From the NCBI GenBank assembly GCA_011960625.1, contig BLMJ01000224.1, positions 1 through 64,000 on the forward strand: a stretch of DNA of 64,000 nucleotides. Direction: 5' to 3'. The notes beneath the pieces are model-generated. The model saw only the letters and a list, made by a program, of their open reading frames with translations, was not told the origin of the DNA and made no database searches. Position 1 is the first letter of the stretch, and each line of letters starts with the position of its first letter. The translations under genes and the position numbers were made by a program. The stretch is from Lachnospiraceae bacterium (GTDB lineage: Bacteria > Bacillota > Clostridia > Lachnospirales > Lachnospiraceae). Positions 28,174-36,403 of the stretch are shown piece by piece.

Positions 28174-29025
28174 TTACATAAGTCCGGGCATCTTATCCTG
28201 TCTCACAAGCTGGTCCTTAAGGTAACGTAACGCATTCAGTTCCTCAAGTCTCTTTTGCTTCCCGCTTTCCTCCATAATCTGTATATAATTTACACGCAGC
28301 TTCCACTTCCTTAACTGTTCTGCCTCAATCTGCTCCCTCTCTTCCTTTGTAGGGCCGGTAATCTCCCCGCCGCTGCTGGTAACGGTACAATTCCTCACAT
28401 CTCCGTTTTCATCCAAATCAAACACATAACTTTTGCTCGCCTGATGCTCTGCCACATTGGCTCCGAAAGACGCCGCCACCGTATTATCCCATCTGTCGTA
28501 GTCCTCCTTCCACTGCCTGAGCTTCGCCACAATCTGCCTCGCATAGGCAGGGTCTGCATCCATCTTCTCCTGCAGGCTGTCCGGTATGAGGATTGCAATC
28601 CGCCCTGCCCCGATACTGCCGTAATTTCTCTGCAAATCCGGACGGGTCTGGGGAGGGTTCTCTCCTGTCGGCCTCCAATCATTCAAAGCATCCGCGCTGG
28701 TGTCCTTATCAAAATATTTCCAATAAGGAAAGTCATTCCTCTGCCAGTTCGCCGGGGAAATATCCGCATTCCCCACATGGGTGATAACCTGATACTGGGA
28801 AAAACCGTCCACAAAATTCGCTGCGCCTATCGTTCCAATGTTGAATAATTGGCTAATCGCCGAAACGTAATCCACGGAACCAGACATAACCTCCCTTTGC
28901 CATGTCAGATTTGCCGCCGCAAGCTCTGCAAAACTCATACCCTGGCGCTTTCCGGACGTCTCTTTCTTCCGATACCGCCCTTCCAGGCCATACTCTCTTG
29001 GTTTACCTGTCACTCCAAACTCCAT
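28174..29025 (-). CDS. DUF6033-like hypothetical protein
   Basis: A 283-residue soluble protein with no signal peptide or membrane helix. Its middle (residues about 145-220) contains the run RIAILIPDSLQEKM followed by a helical segment and YVFDLDENGDVRN, resembling DUF6033 proteins of Clostridia; family assignment is tentative. The C-terminus is charged and helical (EREQIEAEQLRKWKL). A strong AAGGAGG precedes the ATG. It lies 19 bases downstream of the AgrC-like kinase, so its expression is probably tied to that system. No catalytic motif is recognised. Confidence 0.6.
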   Translation of the reverse strand: MEFGVTGKPREYGLEGRYRKKETSGKRQGMSFAELAAANLTWQREVMSGSVDYVSAISQLFNIGTIGAANFVDGFSQYQVITHVGNADISPANWQRNDFPYWKYFDKDTSADALNDWRPTGENPPQTRPDLQRNYGSIGAGRIAILIPDSLQEKMDADPAYARQIVAKLRQWKEDYDRWDNTVAASFGANVAEHQASKSYVFDLDENGDVRNCTVTSSGGEITGPTKEEREQIEAEQLRKWKLRVNYIQIMEESGKQKRLEELNALRYLKDQLVRQDKMPGLM

Positions 29026-29044
29026 CTTCCTTCCTCCTTCATTT

Positions 29045-30490
29045 CTACTCGTTCTTCATCATAACGGACAATATAAATACCTTGCCCTCAATCCGAAAAT
29101 CCATCGCTCCCTGATACTTCTCCACCGTACTCTTAATATTGGCAAGCCCTAACCCATGAGAATTTTTATCTGCCTTCTCGGTCAACGGAAACTTATTTCG
29201 CCCCCTTTTCACAATCCATCCGTCAAAACTGTTCTCCACTTTCAGAATCAAAAGGCTCCCTTTCTGTAAAGAACTTAACCGGATAAATACCTCCGCCTGC
29301 CTATCCTTCTCCTTAAGCCTCCTGCACGCCTCTATCCCATTGTCCAAGGCATTCCCGAGGATAACGCCGATATCATAGCTTTGGATGCTGAGTTTCGGCG
29401 GGAACATCAAATGCTCCGCCTCCATCCTGAAATCCGGCATCTCCCGTACCGCTTCATGGTATTTCATATTCAATAAGGTATCCACAACCGTATTTCCGGT
29501 CTGAAAACGAACTTCCAGTTTTTCAAAGGTCCGGTTCATCTCCGACAGATAAGCCTTAAGCTCTTCGTTTTCCTCGGCTTTGTTCCCGGCAGAAAGACGC
29601 CATATGACAGAAATGGTATTCTTCATGTCATGCTTCATACTTCGGATGCCAGAATAGACACGATCCATCTCTTCTATATGCTCCCTAAGGCTCTCCACCT
29701 GCTTTTCAAGGATGATTCTGCCGCTTTGTTCCCGGTTCCAGTAAACCATGTCCTGAAACAGCTTCACGCCTTGCAGGATAGCCACCAGAGACAAGAACAG
29801 GATGACCGGGATCACCACGGTCAATACCGGGTATCTTTCATACAGTGTTTTCGTGAAACCGTCCTCCATTGTGACGATAATAATGCGAAGCAGCAGACAA
29901 ATCATCACCCCCACAGCCGCCGGAGTAAGGATAAACAAAAGCTCCGTCCTGTGAATGCCGTATTCCTTTTCCTGGAAATCCCCCGCGATTTTTTTCAGAG
30001 ACAAATACAGAATCAGCGCGATGGCAAGGCACTCCAAAATCCAGCCGCCAATCAGCCCGGAATTGACTGCGATACAAAAAGCATTCTCCGACCTGATTAC
30101 TCCGGCGCCTAAACACCAGTTCCAAATAAAGAGCATTCCATCCCCCAGCTCGCCGAACAGGATGACCGCCCCATAGCGGCTGATATCTGCAACCGCCTGA
30201 AAAGCAACAGCAAGAAAGACGGTAATCAGCCGAAACGCCCGATAAAAGCAGACGGCAAGGACAGCCAGAAGCAACAGCGACACAGAAAGTTTCCAGACAG
30301 CCGTCCTGTAATCCCAGGTTTCCCACGGCTCTATCTGCCCCAGCGTCATCCGCAATACCACATAAGCCGCCGCCGCGCCCAGGCCATTCAGGCGCTCATT
30401 TTTCAGCCTGCCTTCCAGAAAACTTCCGTAAAAATATTGGAGGCAGTATCCCTGGGACAGAAACAGAAAGAGAGGCAAAATTATATCCAT
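29045..30490 (-). CDS. AgrC-like GHKL sensor histidine kinase
   Basis: Membrane sensor kinase, about 481 residues from the ATG at 30490; the ORF-track start at 30511 is a GTG overlapping the regulator. The N-terminal half (1-240) has about six membrane helices, as in peptide-sensing AgrC/ComD kinases. A coiled linker leads to the phospho-acceptor helix SMKHDMKNTISVI (His about 280). The GHKL ATPase domain has GNALDNGIEAC and HGLGLANIKS. It pairs with the LytTR regulator just upstream. No agrB/agrD-type peptide gene is seen nearby; the ligand is unknown. Confidence 0.9.
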   Translation of the reverse strand: MDIILPLFLFLSQGYCLQYFYGSFLEGRLKNERLNGLGAAAAYVVLRMTLGQIEPWETWDYRTAVWKLSVSLLLLAVLAVCFYRAFRLITVFLAVAFQAVADISRYGAVILFGELGDGMLFIWNWCLGAGVIRSENAFCIAVNSGLIGGWILECLAIALILYLSLKKIAGDFQEKEYGIHRTELLFILTPAAVGVMICLLLRIIIVTMEDGFTKTLYERYPVLTVVIPVILFLSLVAILQGVKLFQDMVYWNREQSGRIILEKQVESLREHIEEMDRVYSGIRSMKHDMKNTISVIWRLSAGNKAEENEELKAYLSEMNRTFEKLEVRFQTGNTVVDTLLNMKYHEAVREMPDFRMEAEHLMFPPKLSIQSYDIGVILGNALDNGIEACRRLKEKDRQAEVFIRLSSLQKGSLLILKVENSFDGWIVKRGRNKFPLTEKADKNSHGLGLANIKSTVEKYQGAMDFRIEGKVFILSVMMKNE

Positions 30491-30494
30491 TGTC

Positions 30495-31193
30495 TTAAAC
30501 ACAGGAAACACCGCCGTTCTGCAAATACCACATATACGCTTTTACAAACTCGCCATATTTTTTCTTCGCCAGATACACGCTGTCCCCATTTGCAAGAAGA
30601 ATGCTGTCTTTGCCATACTCTGTAATATGCGCCATGTTCACAATGTACGCCCGATGGCAGCGGTAGAACCCTTCCCCAAGCTGTCCGCCCAATTCTTCCA
30701 TAGAACCATAGATTTCTATGCTTTCCCTGACCGTGTGCATCTCGACTTTCTTCCCCCTGCTCTCAATATACAAAATATCCGCCTCAGAAAGCATCAAATT
30801 TTTCGCCTTAATAAAAATCTCCCGCTTCTCTTTCTTTTTCGCCGCTTCCTTCCCCGCCCGGTCAAGGACTTTTGCAAATTTCTTCTCATCCACAGGTTTC
30901 AGCAAATATTGGAACGCATATAAATCAAGGGCGTCGAACACATACTCCCTAATTCCTGTAATAAAGATTAGGACGGTATCCTCCTGCCTTTCCCGCAGAC
31001 GCCTTGCCGTCTCGATGCCATTCAAGCCGCACATCCGCACGTCCAGGAAAACAATATCGAAAAACGCTCCTGATGCCAGCAGTTCTTCCCCTGTGGCATA
31101 GACTTTTATACGGCTTTCCGGTTTCTGCCTTTTTATCAGCCTGCATATATGCTCTCTTATCGCCTTCTCGTCATCCACCACTGCAATATCCAA
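30495..31193 (-). CDS. LytTR-family response regulator (partner of AgrC-like kinase)
   Basis: A 232-residue regulator: receiver domain 1-120 (VVDDEKAI, phospho-acceptor in VFLDVRMCG, LKPVDEKKF) and a LytTR DNA-binding domain at about 130-232 (ILYIESRGKK, CHRAYIVNM). Translation seems to start at TTG (31193), with GAGGTG seven bases upstream, giving the expected MDIAVVDDE. It is the first gene of the three-gene unit with the kinase and the DUF6033-like gene. A TATAAT-like box lies about 35 bases upstream of the start, but its -35 spacing is poor. Confidence 0.92.
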   Translation of the reverse strand: MDIAVVDDEKAIREHICRLIKRQKPESRIKVYATGEELLASGAFFDIVFLDVRMCGLNGIETARRLRERQEDTVLIFITGIREYVFDALDLYAFQYLLKPVDEKKFAKVLDRAGKEAAKKKEKREIFIKAKNLMLSEADILYIESRGKKVEMHTVRESIEIYGSMEELGGQLGEGFYRCHRAYIVNMAHITEYGKDSILLANGDSVYLAKKKYGEFVKAYMWYLQNGGVSCV

Positions 31194-31303
31194 AATGTAT
31201 CACCTCAATTTCCATAAATCGTAAAGGTTTCCGCTTATTATATCGGCAATCATCTCTTATTTTTCAAGGGAATGGAACGAAATATGTGTTTTTAGGGAAT
31301 GAA

Positions 31304-31331
31304 CGGGGCACTTTCTCACGAAAATGCCCCC
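31304..31331 (-). terminator. Hairpin after the FtsX remnant
   Basis: Minus strand GGGGCATTTTC / GAAAGTGCCCC with a GTGA loop, just past the permease remnant stop. It has only a short T-rich tail. Confidence 0.5.
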
Positions 31332-31345
31332 GTCAATCCACGCTC

Positions 31346-31765
31346 TTATTCGCTTACCAGTTCCTTCACAGACACCCGTTGAATCATCCTCACCACCCCA
31401 CAAGTCCCTACAAACATGCACGCCGGCAAAAGCCCAATCCCCACGGACGCCCCCGCAAAAGAATTGACAAACGGAAATTCCGTAAGCCCAAATCCTTTCG
31501 CGTGTGCCGCCAGCGCCCCAGGCATGAGATACGTTCCCACCAAAAATCCCAGAACCGTCCCCACGGCGGCAGACAGGCAATTTTGCCACAGATATATCTT
31601 CAAAATCTGCCAGGACGTCATTCCCACGGCTTTCAACAATCCTATCAACTTCTGCTCCCGCCTTACCAGCAAAAACGTAAGATTGGTTGTCACCAGAACC
31701 ACGGTGATGAGCAGTAACGCTAACACGGTTCCCACAATTCCCTTCCCGGCAGGCATAACTTCCAT
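31346..31765 (-). pseudogene. C-terminal remnant of an FtsX-type ABC permease
   Basis: A 139-residue frame matching only the last part of an FtsX/MacB-type permease: membrane segment, the conserved LVRREQKLIGLLKAVGMT, then two more helices, and the end SVKELVSE. A complete permease would be several hundred residues longer and would include another transmembrane segment and a large external domain. No ATPase partner is present. It overlaps the 3' end of the XRE gene in another frame. This indicates that a deletion joined the two genes near 31745-31765. It is probably non-functional. Confidence 0.75.
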
Positions 31766-32259
31766 GCATTCAAGTAATCATGGAATCGCCCGGAAAAGGT
31801 GATAATCAGAAATTTTAATCCGGAAAGGTAACACAATGTAGGCAAATCGAAAATATCAAAGACGCTTCCCATCGGCAGGCTTGAGCCGAGTACCCCGGCG
31901 AAAGCAAGGGCAATGCATACAATACCGATTATTGTGCCAATCCCTCTGCCTTTTCTCTTTTTCTCATTTTCATTGAGTTGTCCCACCAGCCCTACAAGAT
32001 TGCTCTCTGATTTTTTCACATATTCCTCCGCCGAAAACTCTTCTGACGAGAACGCCTCGCCTGCCAGCAGTTCGTTCACGTCAATATGCAATTCCTGGCT
32101 GAGCCTCAAGAGGATGGAAGCATCCGGCAGCCGGTTTCCAGTCTCCCACTTGGATATGGTCTTGTCCGTTACGTCAATCCGCTCTGCCAGCTGCTTCTGC
32201 GAAAGTCCCTGCTCCTTTCTCATACTTGCAATAAATTTGCCGATCTTAATCTGATCCAT
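31720..32259 (-). CDS. Truncated XRE-family regulator
   Basis: A 179-residue frame. Residues 1-65 are a clear helix-turn-helix of XRE type (MRKEQGLSQKQLAERI, TDKTISKWETGNRLPD). A charged linker leads to one membrane helix (about 108-130) and the start of a second. Related proteins in Clostridia continue into a further segment after FHDYLNAWK; here the frame runs into unrelated sequence and ends at RELWEPC. The N-terminal DNA-binding part and its promoter look intact, so a shortened repressor may still be made. Start ATG at 32259 has GGAGGG. Confidence 0.75.
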   Translation of the reverse strand: MDQIKIGKFIASMRKEQGLSQKQLAERIDVTDKTISKWETGNRLPDASILLRLSQELHIDVNELLAGEAFSSEEFSAEEYVKKSESNLVGLVGQLNENEKKRKGRGIGTIIGIVCIALAFAGVLGSSLPMGSVFDIFDLPTLCYLSGLKFLIITFSGRFHDYLNAWKLCLPGRELWEPC

Positions 32260-32302
32260 TGTCTTTCCCTCCTGATACAGCAGCTCTTTTACTGCTGCTA
32301 AA

Positions 32303-32331
32303 ACTATATGATATTACAAACGGAGATGCAA
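32303..32331 (-). promoter_or_regulatory. Promoter of the XRE regulator
   Basis: Minus strand TTGCAT, 17 bases, TATAGT, 44 bases before the ATG. The -35 box lies inside the palindrome at 32321-32337. Confidence 0.7.
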
Positions 32332-32366
32332 TCTCCGAATGGAAGAATGGCTCTCCGATTTGGAGA
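32321..32366. promoter_or_regulatory. Tandem dyads, candidate XRE operators
   Basis: CGGAGAT-GCA-ATCTCCG (32321-32337) is a perfect 7-base inverted repeat over the -35 box. A second dyad, TCTCC-GATTT-GGAGA (32352-32366), is centred 30 bases away, about three helical turns. Shared CTCCG half-sites suggest that one protein binds both, most simply the adjacent XRE repressor acting on its own gene. Confidence 0.6.
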
Positions 32367-32468
32367 ATTGGGGGTAATCAGCGGTTTTTCACTGACTGGC
32401 GCATGGAATACAAAGGGCATGGCAATATCCGGAAATATCACCATGCCCCGCACGCTGCCCCTAATGTA

Positions 32469-33759
32469 TCACTGATGTAAACCTCCAATATACCTCTCGA
32501 TGATACACTGATGCTCCTTTTCATCATCATAATTAATGCCAATTAACAGAATATCTCCTGTATATTCTTTGAGCCAATCCGCATACTGCTTCTTTTTTAT
32601 CTGTGCAATAGCCCCCTCGGCTGATTTATTCCACTTCAGCTCAATTTATTGCATCCAAAAACTCCTGAGCCACCTCCAGATTTGGAATAAACACTTCTTC
32701 CGTCATTTCATCAAAGGTCAAATATCCCAGATGAACCAGCAAAGTCAAAACATCATCCTTTGTGAAAAATGTAGTCATATCATTCTGAAATTTTCGAGGA
32801 TTAATCTTACACCGCCCATTCCCCAGCATCGCAATAACAGATTCTCTCAATCCATCAAAATTCTGTTCAATATATACTTTTAATGCCTCGTAAGTTTCAG
32901 TTCCGGTCCAGTAGCTTTTAAACTTTTTCCATGTCAATACATCCACGACAGATTTGGGATTATAAACATTGATATCTCCTAACTGATAACCATCATACCA
33001 CTTTTCTACTTCCGCATAATTTATCCCGTACATCCCGCACTGCTTCTTGACTTCCTCCTGCGTAAACCCAAAATATTTTCCTAAATTTTTAGGTTCAATC
33101 ATCGAGTATTCATCAAAAATGTTTATAGCCGAGTGTTCCCCATATTTCTTTATAGGAAGTATTCCGGTCATATATGCAAGTTCCACATATACGGCTCCCT
33201 TAAAAAGCCCCCTTAAAAAATCTAAATAAGCCTTCTGCACATCCCCGCGCTCTTTCGCAAAACGGAATACACAGTCCCACTCATCTATAATAAGGATAAA
33301 ACCTTTTTTTGTATGTGTATAAATCTGCCCCAAAACTCCCGGCAATCCATACTGATCTACCTGAAACCAACCGCCGTATTCCTGTTCTAGTTCCCGAATT
33401 ACCGCTTCTTGAATCTTATCTATAAAAATATCAAGATGTGGCCCATCAAACAAAAACCTTTGGATATCCAGCCGAATCACATCATGTTGATTTAAATGGA
33501 CTTCAAACAGCTCGTCTTCTTCCACTTTCCTTCCGGCAAATAGCTCTCTTGAGTTGCAGTCCTTACTGTAATATGCTGTGAGCATATCTGCCGCCATAGA
33601 TTTTCCAAAACGGCGCGGACGGCTTACACAGACATATTTCACCCTTGATTTATTCAGTTTGCGGTTCATTAAAGATATCATATCTGTTTTATCAACATAT
33701 ATATCATCCGTTACTGCCTGCCTGAAAGCCTCATTGCCAGGATTCAGATATAGCCCCAT
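32469..33759 (-). pseudogene. AAA-ATPase-like / PD-(D/E)XK protein with internal deletion and frameshift
   Basis: The true start is ATG at 33759 (MGLYLNPGNEAF) with GGAGGG; the ORF track extends it wrongly into the muramidase gene. Residues 1-372 match the AAA-ATPase-like family (PF09820): ATP-site RPRRFGKSMAADML, Walker B-like FILIIDEWD. The frame stops at 32641 after EVAQEFLDAIN. In another frame directly downstream, ELKWNKSAEGAIAQIKKKQYA continues to a TGA at 32469; this is the end of the PD-(D/E)XK nuclease-like domain (DUF1703) normally found in the same polypeptide. Roughly 100 residues between these parts, including the acidic D of the nuclease motif, are gone. The family is abundant in gut Clostridia and Bacteroidetes; function unclear. 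Confidence 0.85.
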
Positions 33760-33799
33760 GCCGCTCCCTCCCCATTCAGATACCTTATGATTTACAAAT

Positions 33800-33828
33800 A
33801 ATTTACTTCTATAGAAGAACTTTGTCAA
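33800..33828 (-). promoter_or_regulatory. Promoter of the AAA-ATPase-like gene
   Basis: Minus strand TTGACA, 17 bases, TAAATT, about 40 bases before the ATG at 33759. Confidence 0.6.
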
Positions 33829-33839
33829 CAATATTTCAC

Positions 33840-33870
33840 AAAAAAGAGAGCCGACATGAATCAGCCCTCT
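33840..33870 (-). terminator. Terminator of the muramidase gene
   Basis: Minus strand AGAGGGCTGA / TCGGCTCTCT with a 6-base loop followed by six T residues, 18 bases after the GH25 stop. Confidence 0.8.
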
Positions 33871-33887
33871 TATTCTAACGCCCTTCT

Positions 33888-34862
33888 TTATCGAACCCGT
33901 AACCTCTGTCCCACATAAATAAGGTTCGGATTCCGAATCCCATTCAACTGTGCCAGCCTCTGGTAGGTCGTGCCGAATCGTCTTGCAATCCCGCCCAAGG
34001 TATCCCCGCGCCTTACCACATAATACACAGGCTCTACCGGATGGGTCGAACCCACTGGTATCCGAATTACCTGCCCCGCATAGATACGGTTCGGGTCCGC
34101 AATCCCGTTCAGCTGCGCCAGAGTCGCTACTGTAGTTCCATATCTGGCGGCAATTCCCCCAAGCGTATCGCCTGGACGTATTCTGTAAGTAATCGTCGGC
34201 TGTGGCTGCGGCGTCGGATCCGGCGTCGGATCTACTGTCCCCTCCGCTTTTACATATCCGTCCCAATCCCCGGGACTCCCGTAAAATACGTCAAGATCCA
34301 GATAGCCGTTATATCCCGCAAGCCTTCCCTCCGAAGTATACTGGTACAGCAGCGCCTTCCCCCATGCCCCAAGCCTTTCCGGCAGCGGCGCCTGAGGATT
34401 ATACCCCATCGGCGTCCCATAGGCATAATAATACGCATTCCAAAGCGGATATCCCGCCTTTGCAACGGCGCTCCAATCCAGATGGTTTACCATATAATTA
34501 CTCATGTAAATCACCGGCTTTACCTTCGTCAGCTCATAAACCCTGTCGAGCCACTGCTTCGACCATGCCGCCCCCTCCGCCATATCCTGTATCTCAAAAT
34601 CCAGCACCAACATCGCCCGTCCCACGTATCCTCTGATATTCCTTACAAAATAATCTGCTTCCGCGGCCGCATTCCCGCCGCCTGCGAAATGATAGACGCC
34701 TAGCTTCTTTCCTAGTTCCGCCGCCTGACGGAAATGCTGGTCGCAATACGGGTTCACATAAGTAGTTCCTTCTGTCGCCTTTATGACCACAAACTCACAT
34801 GGCACTGCCGCCAGATCAATCCCTGCCTGCCATCTGCTGATGTCAATTCCATTCATACTCAT
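33888..34862 (-). CDS. GH25 muramidase with two LysM domains
   Basis: A 324-residue peptidoglycan hydrolase. Residues 1-190 are a glycoside hydrolase family 25 (lysozyme) domain: GIDISRWQ at the start and the catalytic LVLDFEIQ near residue 98. A Pro-rich linker ([13 protein letters not shown]) leads to two LysM modules (about 225-272 and 278-324), each with GDTLGGIA and LAQLNGI, which bind glycan. No signal peptide is present, so release needs a holin, lysis or another route, as for phage endolysins. No phage genes lie beside it. It is a single-gene unit with its own terminator. Confidence 0.93.
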   Translation of the reverse strand: MSMNGIDISRWQAGIDLAAVPCEFVVIKATEGTTYVNPYCDQHFRQAAELGKKLGVYHFAGGGNAAAEADYFVRNIRGYVGRAMLVLDFEIQDMAEGAAWSKQWLDRVYELTKVKPVIYMSNYMVNHLDWSAVAKAGYPLWNAYYYAYGTPMGYNPQAPLPERLGAWGKALLYQYTSEGRLAGYNGYLDLDVFYGSPGDWDGYVKAEGTVDPTPDPTPQPQPTITYRIRPGDTLGGIAARYGTTVATLAQLNGIADPNRIYAGQVIRIPVGSTHPVEPVYYVVRRGDTLGGIARRFGTTYQRLAQLNGIRNPNLIYVGQRLRVR

Positions 34863-34930
34863 AAAAAATCGCTCCCTTCCCTATATAATCTATGAAGGAA
34901 ACCGACGGCAAGTTCCAGTTACTTTTTTCC

Positions 34931-34978
34931 AAAAAGGGATGCCGGAAAATAACATCTTCCAGCATCCCTTGTACTTGC
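34931..34978 (-). terminator. Terminator of the glnS-mocR unit
   Basis: Minus strand GGGATGCTGGAA / TTTTCCGGCATCCC followed by TTTTT, about 20 bases after the MocR-type regulator stop. Confidence 0.8.
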
Positions 34979-34999
34979 TAATAACCGTTTTTTCGTCCC

Positions 35000-36394
35000 T
35001 CAGCGCCGGAAACACCTCTCTAGTATCTCCACCGCCTCTTCAATCTGCCCTTCCGTCAGATTCGCATAGCCAAGCAGTATGGTCGGCTTTTCCTCTTTAG
35101 TCTCCCCAATCCAGTAATCCGACAGCCCATACACCCGCACATCCTCTTTTGCCGCCCTTTGGATAAGCTCCGTCTCTGTCAGCCCATTTTGAAACGTCAA
35201 AAGCAGATGCACGCCCGCATGTTCCCCGGAAACCGTCAGAATATCCCACATAGGCTTAAGCCCTTCAAGCAGCACATCATGGCGGCCCTTGTACAGCGCC
35301 CTCGTCTTGTTGAGATGCCGTTCATAATACCCCTCTTCGAGAAATCTCTGCATAATCAACTGGTCTACCTTGGAGACGGTAGAATGTACAAAGCCATTTT
35401 TCCTCTCATACGCCTCCATAAGCGTCTGCGGCAGCACCATATAACTTAACCGGATTGCAGGCGCCACCGACCGTGAGAATGTCCCCAGGTAAATGACTTT
35501 CTCATGGGCGTCATACCCTTGCAGGGCAGGAATCGGTTTCCCTTTATAGCGGTACTCGCTGTCATAATCATCCTCTACGATATACCGCCCATCCCTCTTC
35601 GCCGCCCACCTAAGAAGCTCCATCCTCCGGTTAATGGGCATCACGATACCCGTAGGGTACTGGTGGGACGGCGTTACATACGCGATATCCGCGCCGGACG
35701 CCTCCAAAGCGGAAACCACCATCCCGTTCTTGTCCAGAGGCACCGGGACCGTTTCATAGGACAATGCATTCGCCATATGATACGCCTGCTTGTATGCCGG
35801 GTTCTCAAAAGCAATCCTATGCTCCCTCCCCAATATCATGCTAAGAAGCATCAGGATATAGTCGCTTCCCGCACCTACAATAATCTGTTCCGGCGAACAA
35901 TTCACCCCTCTTGCCTGATGCAGATAGCTGCTGATGGCATTGCGGAAACCATACTCTCCTTTGGAATCACCGGAACGGAACAATTCCGTCCGGTCATCCA
36001 TCAGAATATCCTTCGACAGCTTCCGCCACGCATTATAAGGAAAGCTCCTTAAATCCACTCCGTTGGGCGAAAAATCATACCGGTACTTCTTCTCCTGCTT
36101 AGGTGCGAAAGCCTGCACCCTCTCCTTTTTCAGGTGATAAAGCTCCTCCGTCTGCGCCACAAAGAACCCTCTGTATGGCTCAGCCTCAATATAACCTTCC
36201 GATAAAAGCTGCTCATAGGCAAGCTCCACCGTACTCCTGCTGACCTCTAAATGTTTCGACAACGCCCGAGTTGACGGCAGTTTCTCCCGATATCCAATCC
36301 TTCCGCATTGAATGTCCGCCTTAATGTAGCTGTATATCTGTTCGTAAAGCGGAATTTTAGAACGGGTCTTCAAATTCATTGTCAATTCATTCAT
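35000..36394 (-). CDS. MocR/PdxR-family GntR-aminotransferase regulator
   Basis: A 464-residue fusion from the ATG at 36394; the ORF track begins at an upstream TTG. Residues about 6-75 are a GntR winged helix (PLYEQIYSYIKADI, LPSTRALSKHLEVSRSTVELAY). The rest is a class I aminotransferase domain (FSPNGVDLRSFP, YVTPSHQYPTG, EDDYDSEYR). The usual PLP-lysine motif GTFSK reads GTFSR here (Arg about residue 308, codon CGG at 35471-35473), so PLP may not bind covalently. MocR proteins regulate PLP synthesis, GABA use or transport genes. No pdxST genes are adjacent. It lies 9 bases after glnS and is likely cotranscribed. Confidence 0.85.
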   Translation of the reverse strand: MNELTMNLKTRSKIPLYEQIYSYIKADIQCGRIGYREKLPSTRALSKHLEVSRSTVELAYEQLLSEGYIEAEPYRGFFVAQTEELYHLKKERVQAFAPKQEKKYRYDFSPNGVDLRSFPYNAWRKLSKDILMDDRTELFRSGDSKGEYGFRNAISSYLHQARGVNCSPEQIIVGAGSDYILMLLSMILGREHRIAFENPAYKQAYHMANALSYETVPVPLDKNGMVVSALEASGADIAYVTPSHQYPTGIVMPINRRMELLRWAAKRDGRYIVEDDYDSEYRYKGKPIPALQGYDAHEKVIYLGTFSRSVAPAIRLSYMVLPQTLMEAYERKNGFVHSTVSKVDQLIMQRFLEEGYYERHLNKTRALYKGRHDVLLEGLKPMWDILTVSGEHAGVHLLLTFQNGLTETELIQRAAKEDVRVYGLSDYWIGETKEEKPTILLGYANLTEGQIEEAVEILERCFRR

Positions 36395-36403
36395 GAACAA
36401 AGC

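Noticed and set aside
31257-31769. 170-residue minus ORF near the FtsX remnant
   Set aside because: It is in a different frame from the permease homology and lacks any recognisable sequence.
33760-34266. N-terminal extension of the AAA-ATPase-like ORF
   Set aside because: It is an antisense-frame shadow through the LysM/GH25 gene; the family start MGLYLNPGNEAF with GGAGGG lies at 33759.
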